NCBI GenBank assembly: GCA_963662525.1
Contig: OY759717.1
Location: 2,666,001-2,730,000 of the forward strand
Length of the DNA: 64,000 nt
Origin: CAZSDU01 sp963662525
GTDB lineage: Bacteria; Bacteroidota; Bacteroidia; Bacteroidales; FEN-979
Direction: 5' to 3'
Shown here: positions 62,333 through 64,000 of the stretch, piece by piece
Numbering within the stretch: position 1 is the stretch's first letter
Layout: every line of letters begins with the position of its first letter
Program-made: the position numbers and the translations under genes
The notes under the pieces: model-generated
What the model was told of the DNA's origin: nothing
The model's input: the letters and a program-made list of their open reading frames with translations, nothing else
The model's database searches: none

Positions 62333-63211
62333 ATGAAAATCGCCTTATTTGGCAAAAATGTCGCAGAAAATGCCCTTCCATTCATCCAGGAACTCATTGA
62401 TAAATTATTGTTATCAAATGGGATTATATTTGTTTTCAAACCATTGTATGACAACCTGAACGGGCGGATTAATTTTCTCAGGCAACCTGAACTTTTTTCA
62501 GTACAGGCTGATATCCTGAATAAGGTCGATTACCTTTTTTCTATCGGCGGTGATGGCACTATGCTTGATGCAGTCAGTCTGGTTGGGGATTCTGGTATTC
62601 CCCTGACCGGCATTAACATGGGCAGGCTGGGTTTTTTATCAGGAATTTCCAGGGAACAGATTCTGCCAGCAGTTGATGACATCTTTCAGGGAAAGTTTCA
62701 GCTGGAAAAGCGCACCCTTCTGCGCCTTGAATCTCCGGCCAGCCTATTTGGCAAAAACAATTATGCCCTGAACGATCTCACTGTTTATAAAAGCCGTCCG
62801 ATGACGATGCTGACTATTAAAACCTGGATTAACGGGGAGTTTTTAAATTCCTATTGGGCAGATGGATTGATCGTGGCGACGCCAACCGGCTCTACGGCAT
62901 ATTCTTTAAGTTGTACCGGACCGATCCTGGCACCGGATTCCGAAAATTTTGTAATTACTCCCATCGCCAGTCATAACCTGACGGTCCGCCCGATTGTATT
63001 TCGCGATGATTGTGAGATCAGGATAAAAGTGGAAGGGAAAGGAAATGACTTTCTGATAAGCCTGGATTCCCGCGTGGAAAGGGTCGAAAATTCCGTGGAA
63101 CTCATCATCCGCAAAGCCGGATTTAATATCTTCCTGTTGCGTCTTAAGGAGAAGAATTTTTTTAAAACCATCAGGGAAAAATTAAACTGGGGCCTGGATA
63201 ACCGGAATTGA
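62333..63211 (+). CDS. nadK: NAD kinase
   Basis: NadK makes NADP from NAD and ATP. The 292-residue protein has the GGDG motif (FSIGGDGTMLDAV, about 67-79), then INMGRLGFLSGI, the NE/D-type YALNDLTVYK, ADGLIVATPTGSTAYSLSCTGP and the C-terminal DDCEIRIKVEG. All catalytic motifs are in place. The position before a porG-like gene and after a CBS gene is conserved in this phylum. Confidence 0.95.
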   Translation: MKIALFGKNVAENALPFIQELIDKLLLSNGIIFVFKPLYDNLNGRINFLRQPELFSVQADILNKVDYLFSIGGDGTMLDAVSLVGDSGIPLTGINMGRLGFLSGISREQILPAVDDIFQGKFQLEKRTLLRLESPASLFGKNNYALNDLTVYKSRPMTMLTIKTWINGEFLNSYWADGLIVATPTGSTAYSLSCTGPILAPDSENFVITPIASHNLTVRPIVFRDDCEIRIKVEGKGNDFLISLDSRVERVENSVELIIRKAGFNIFLLRLKEKNFFKTIREKLNWGLDNRN

Positions 63212-63286
63212 TAAAAATTTCTTAAAATTATGTTAAATCTCAAATAAAATAACGATTTCAGCGTTACCTGAATTGATCTTTTTTCC

Positions 63287-64000
63287 ATGATAAAACAAAC
63301 AGTTTCTTTCTTCCTCTTCAGCTTGATGACATGTTCTGCCCTTTTGGCCCAGAACATAGAAATCGGCTTGGCGGGTGGAGGATGCTATTACCTTGGAGAC
63401 CTGAATCCCTCAAAGCACTTTTCCGGAACGCAGCTTTCCTATGGTGTACTGGCAAGGTATAATATCAATGACCGTTGGGCTGCTAAACTTGGAGTCACAA
63501 GAGGTAAAGTAAAAGGAGATGCTGCCAGCTCATCATTTCTTCCCGAAAGACAATTATCATTTACCAGCGATTTGACGGATATCTCGGCTGTTGCGGAGTT
63601 TAATTTCCTGCCTTACTTCACCGGAAGTAAAAGAAACTGGATAAGTCCTTATATTTACGCCGGAATTAATCTTTTTTTCTTCGACCCGAAAGCTGATGGC
63701 ATTTCCCTGAAAGGTTTGGGGACAGAGGGTCAGAACATTGGTTATGAAGGAAGAAAACCATATTCAACGATTGGTTTTGGTATTCCTTTCGGACTGGGGG
63801 TCAAAATTAGTCTGAGTCGCAGATTGGGAATGCAGGCTTACTGGGAAATGCATAAAACATTTACGGATTACCTGGATGATGTGAGTACTACTTATTACTT
63901 GAATGGACCGTTCATTGATCCTGCGATGACGGCAGAGATTTTATCCGACCCGACGCGGAATCATCAAGCGGGAATGGAGAGGGGAAATTCGAAAAACCAG
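63287..64000 (+). CDS. PorG-like outer-membrane protein (DUF6089), partial
   Basis: The frame has 238 codons and no stop before the window end. It starts with a signal peptide (MIKQTVSFFLFSLMTCSALLA, then QNIEIG) and continues with strands typical of DUF6089/PorG: GLAGGGCYYLGDLNP, LSYGVLARYNINDRWAAKLG, FNFLPYFTGSKRNWISPYIYAGI. In Bacteroidota with a type IX secretion system, PorG is the outer-membrane partner of the PorKN ring complex, and the nadK-porG order is common. That fits the many T9SS cargo genes in this window. The start is the ATG at 63287. Confidence 0.82.
   Translation, partial: MIKQTVSFFLFSLMTCSALLAQNIEIGLAGGGCYYLGDLNPSKHFSGTQLSYGVLARYNINDRWAAKLGVTRGKVKGDAASSSFLPERQLSFTSDLTDISAVAEFNFLPYFTGSKRNWISPYIYAGINLFFFDPKADGISLKGLGTEGQNIGYEGRKPYSTIGFGIPFGLGVKISLSRRLGMQAYWEMHKTFTDYLDDVSTTYYLNGPFIDPAMTAEILSDPTRNHQAGMERGNSKNQ

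Overview
The window is chromosomal DNA from a member of the Bacteroidota, most likely an environmental Bacteroidales-type lineage. The evidence is a SusC/SusD pair, several proteins ending in type IX secretion (T9SS) sorting domains (types A and B), a PorG-like (DUF6089) protein, a GT117/DUF2723 membrane protein, the rimP-nusA-infB order, Shine-Dalgarno-poor starts, and promoter-like TAnnTTTG boxes, some with an upstream TTTG. Most of the window looks like moderate-GC core genome. An AT-rich stretch (about 51.6-56.2 kb) stands out.

Layout. 0-1.2 kb: an orphan winged-helix gene, then tRNA-Val(TAC) with a terminator and a broken tRNA-like copy beside it. 1.2-24.5 kb: mostly housekeeping genes (CoA-binding protein, PfkB kinase, dnaX, deacetylase-like protein, FemAB-like acyltransferase, upp, ABC permease, RecD-like helicase, lepA, rel, a Fur-family gene, purA, infB-nusA-rimP) plus a large T9SS type B surface protein. 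24.5-30.1 kb: a small secreted repeat protein, metX, a saccharopine dehydrogenase-family enzyme, an M14 carboxypeptidase and an enolase-superfamily amino-acid racemase.

30.1-44.7 kb is the most interesting part. It holds a secreted M28 peptidase and isoaspartyl dipeptidase (iadA), and divergently from them a tight run of two cyanophycinase-family (S51) proteins, SusC, SusD and a PKD/beta-propeller lipoprotein. A T9SS protein and a YfcC-family permease follow. I read this as a locus for taking apart cyanophycin, or another beta-aspartyl polymer, outside the cell: cyanophycinase releases beta-Asp-Arg, SusCD imports it, IadA splits it, and YfcC may move the amino acids. The substrate is inferred, not shown.

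44.7-48.8 kb: tRNA-Gln(TTG), a GT117 protein and lgt. 48.8-51.6 kb: low-complexity repeat arrays interleaved with T9SS genes and T9SS gene fragments. 51.7-56.2 kb: an AT-rich island with a GT39-like glycosyltransferase, a tail-fibre-chaperone/T9SS protein and a GH16 glycoside hydrolase, bounded on the right by an IS200/IS605 transposase relic. 56.2-64 kb: a glycosyltransferase, dprA, a PrsW-like membrane protein, rsgA, then a CBS-domain gene, an Omp85-like gene, nadK and a porG-like gene cut by the window end.

A theme across the window is one class of short-period repeats. It occurs in spacers, at the ends of T9SS genes, and in frame inside dnaX and inside a T9SS sorting domain.
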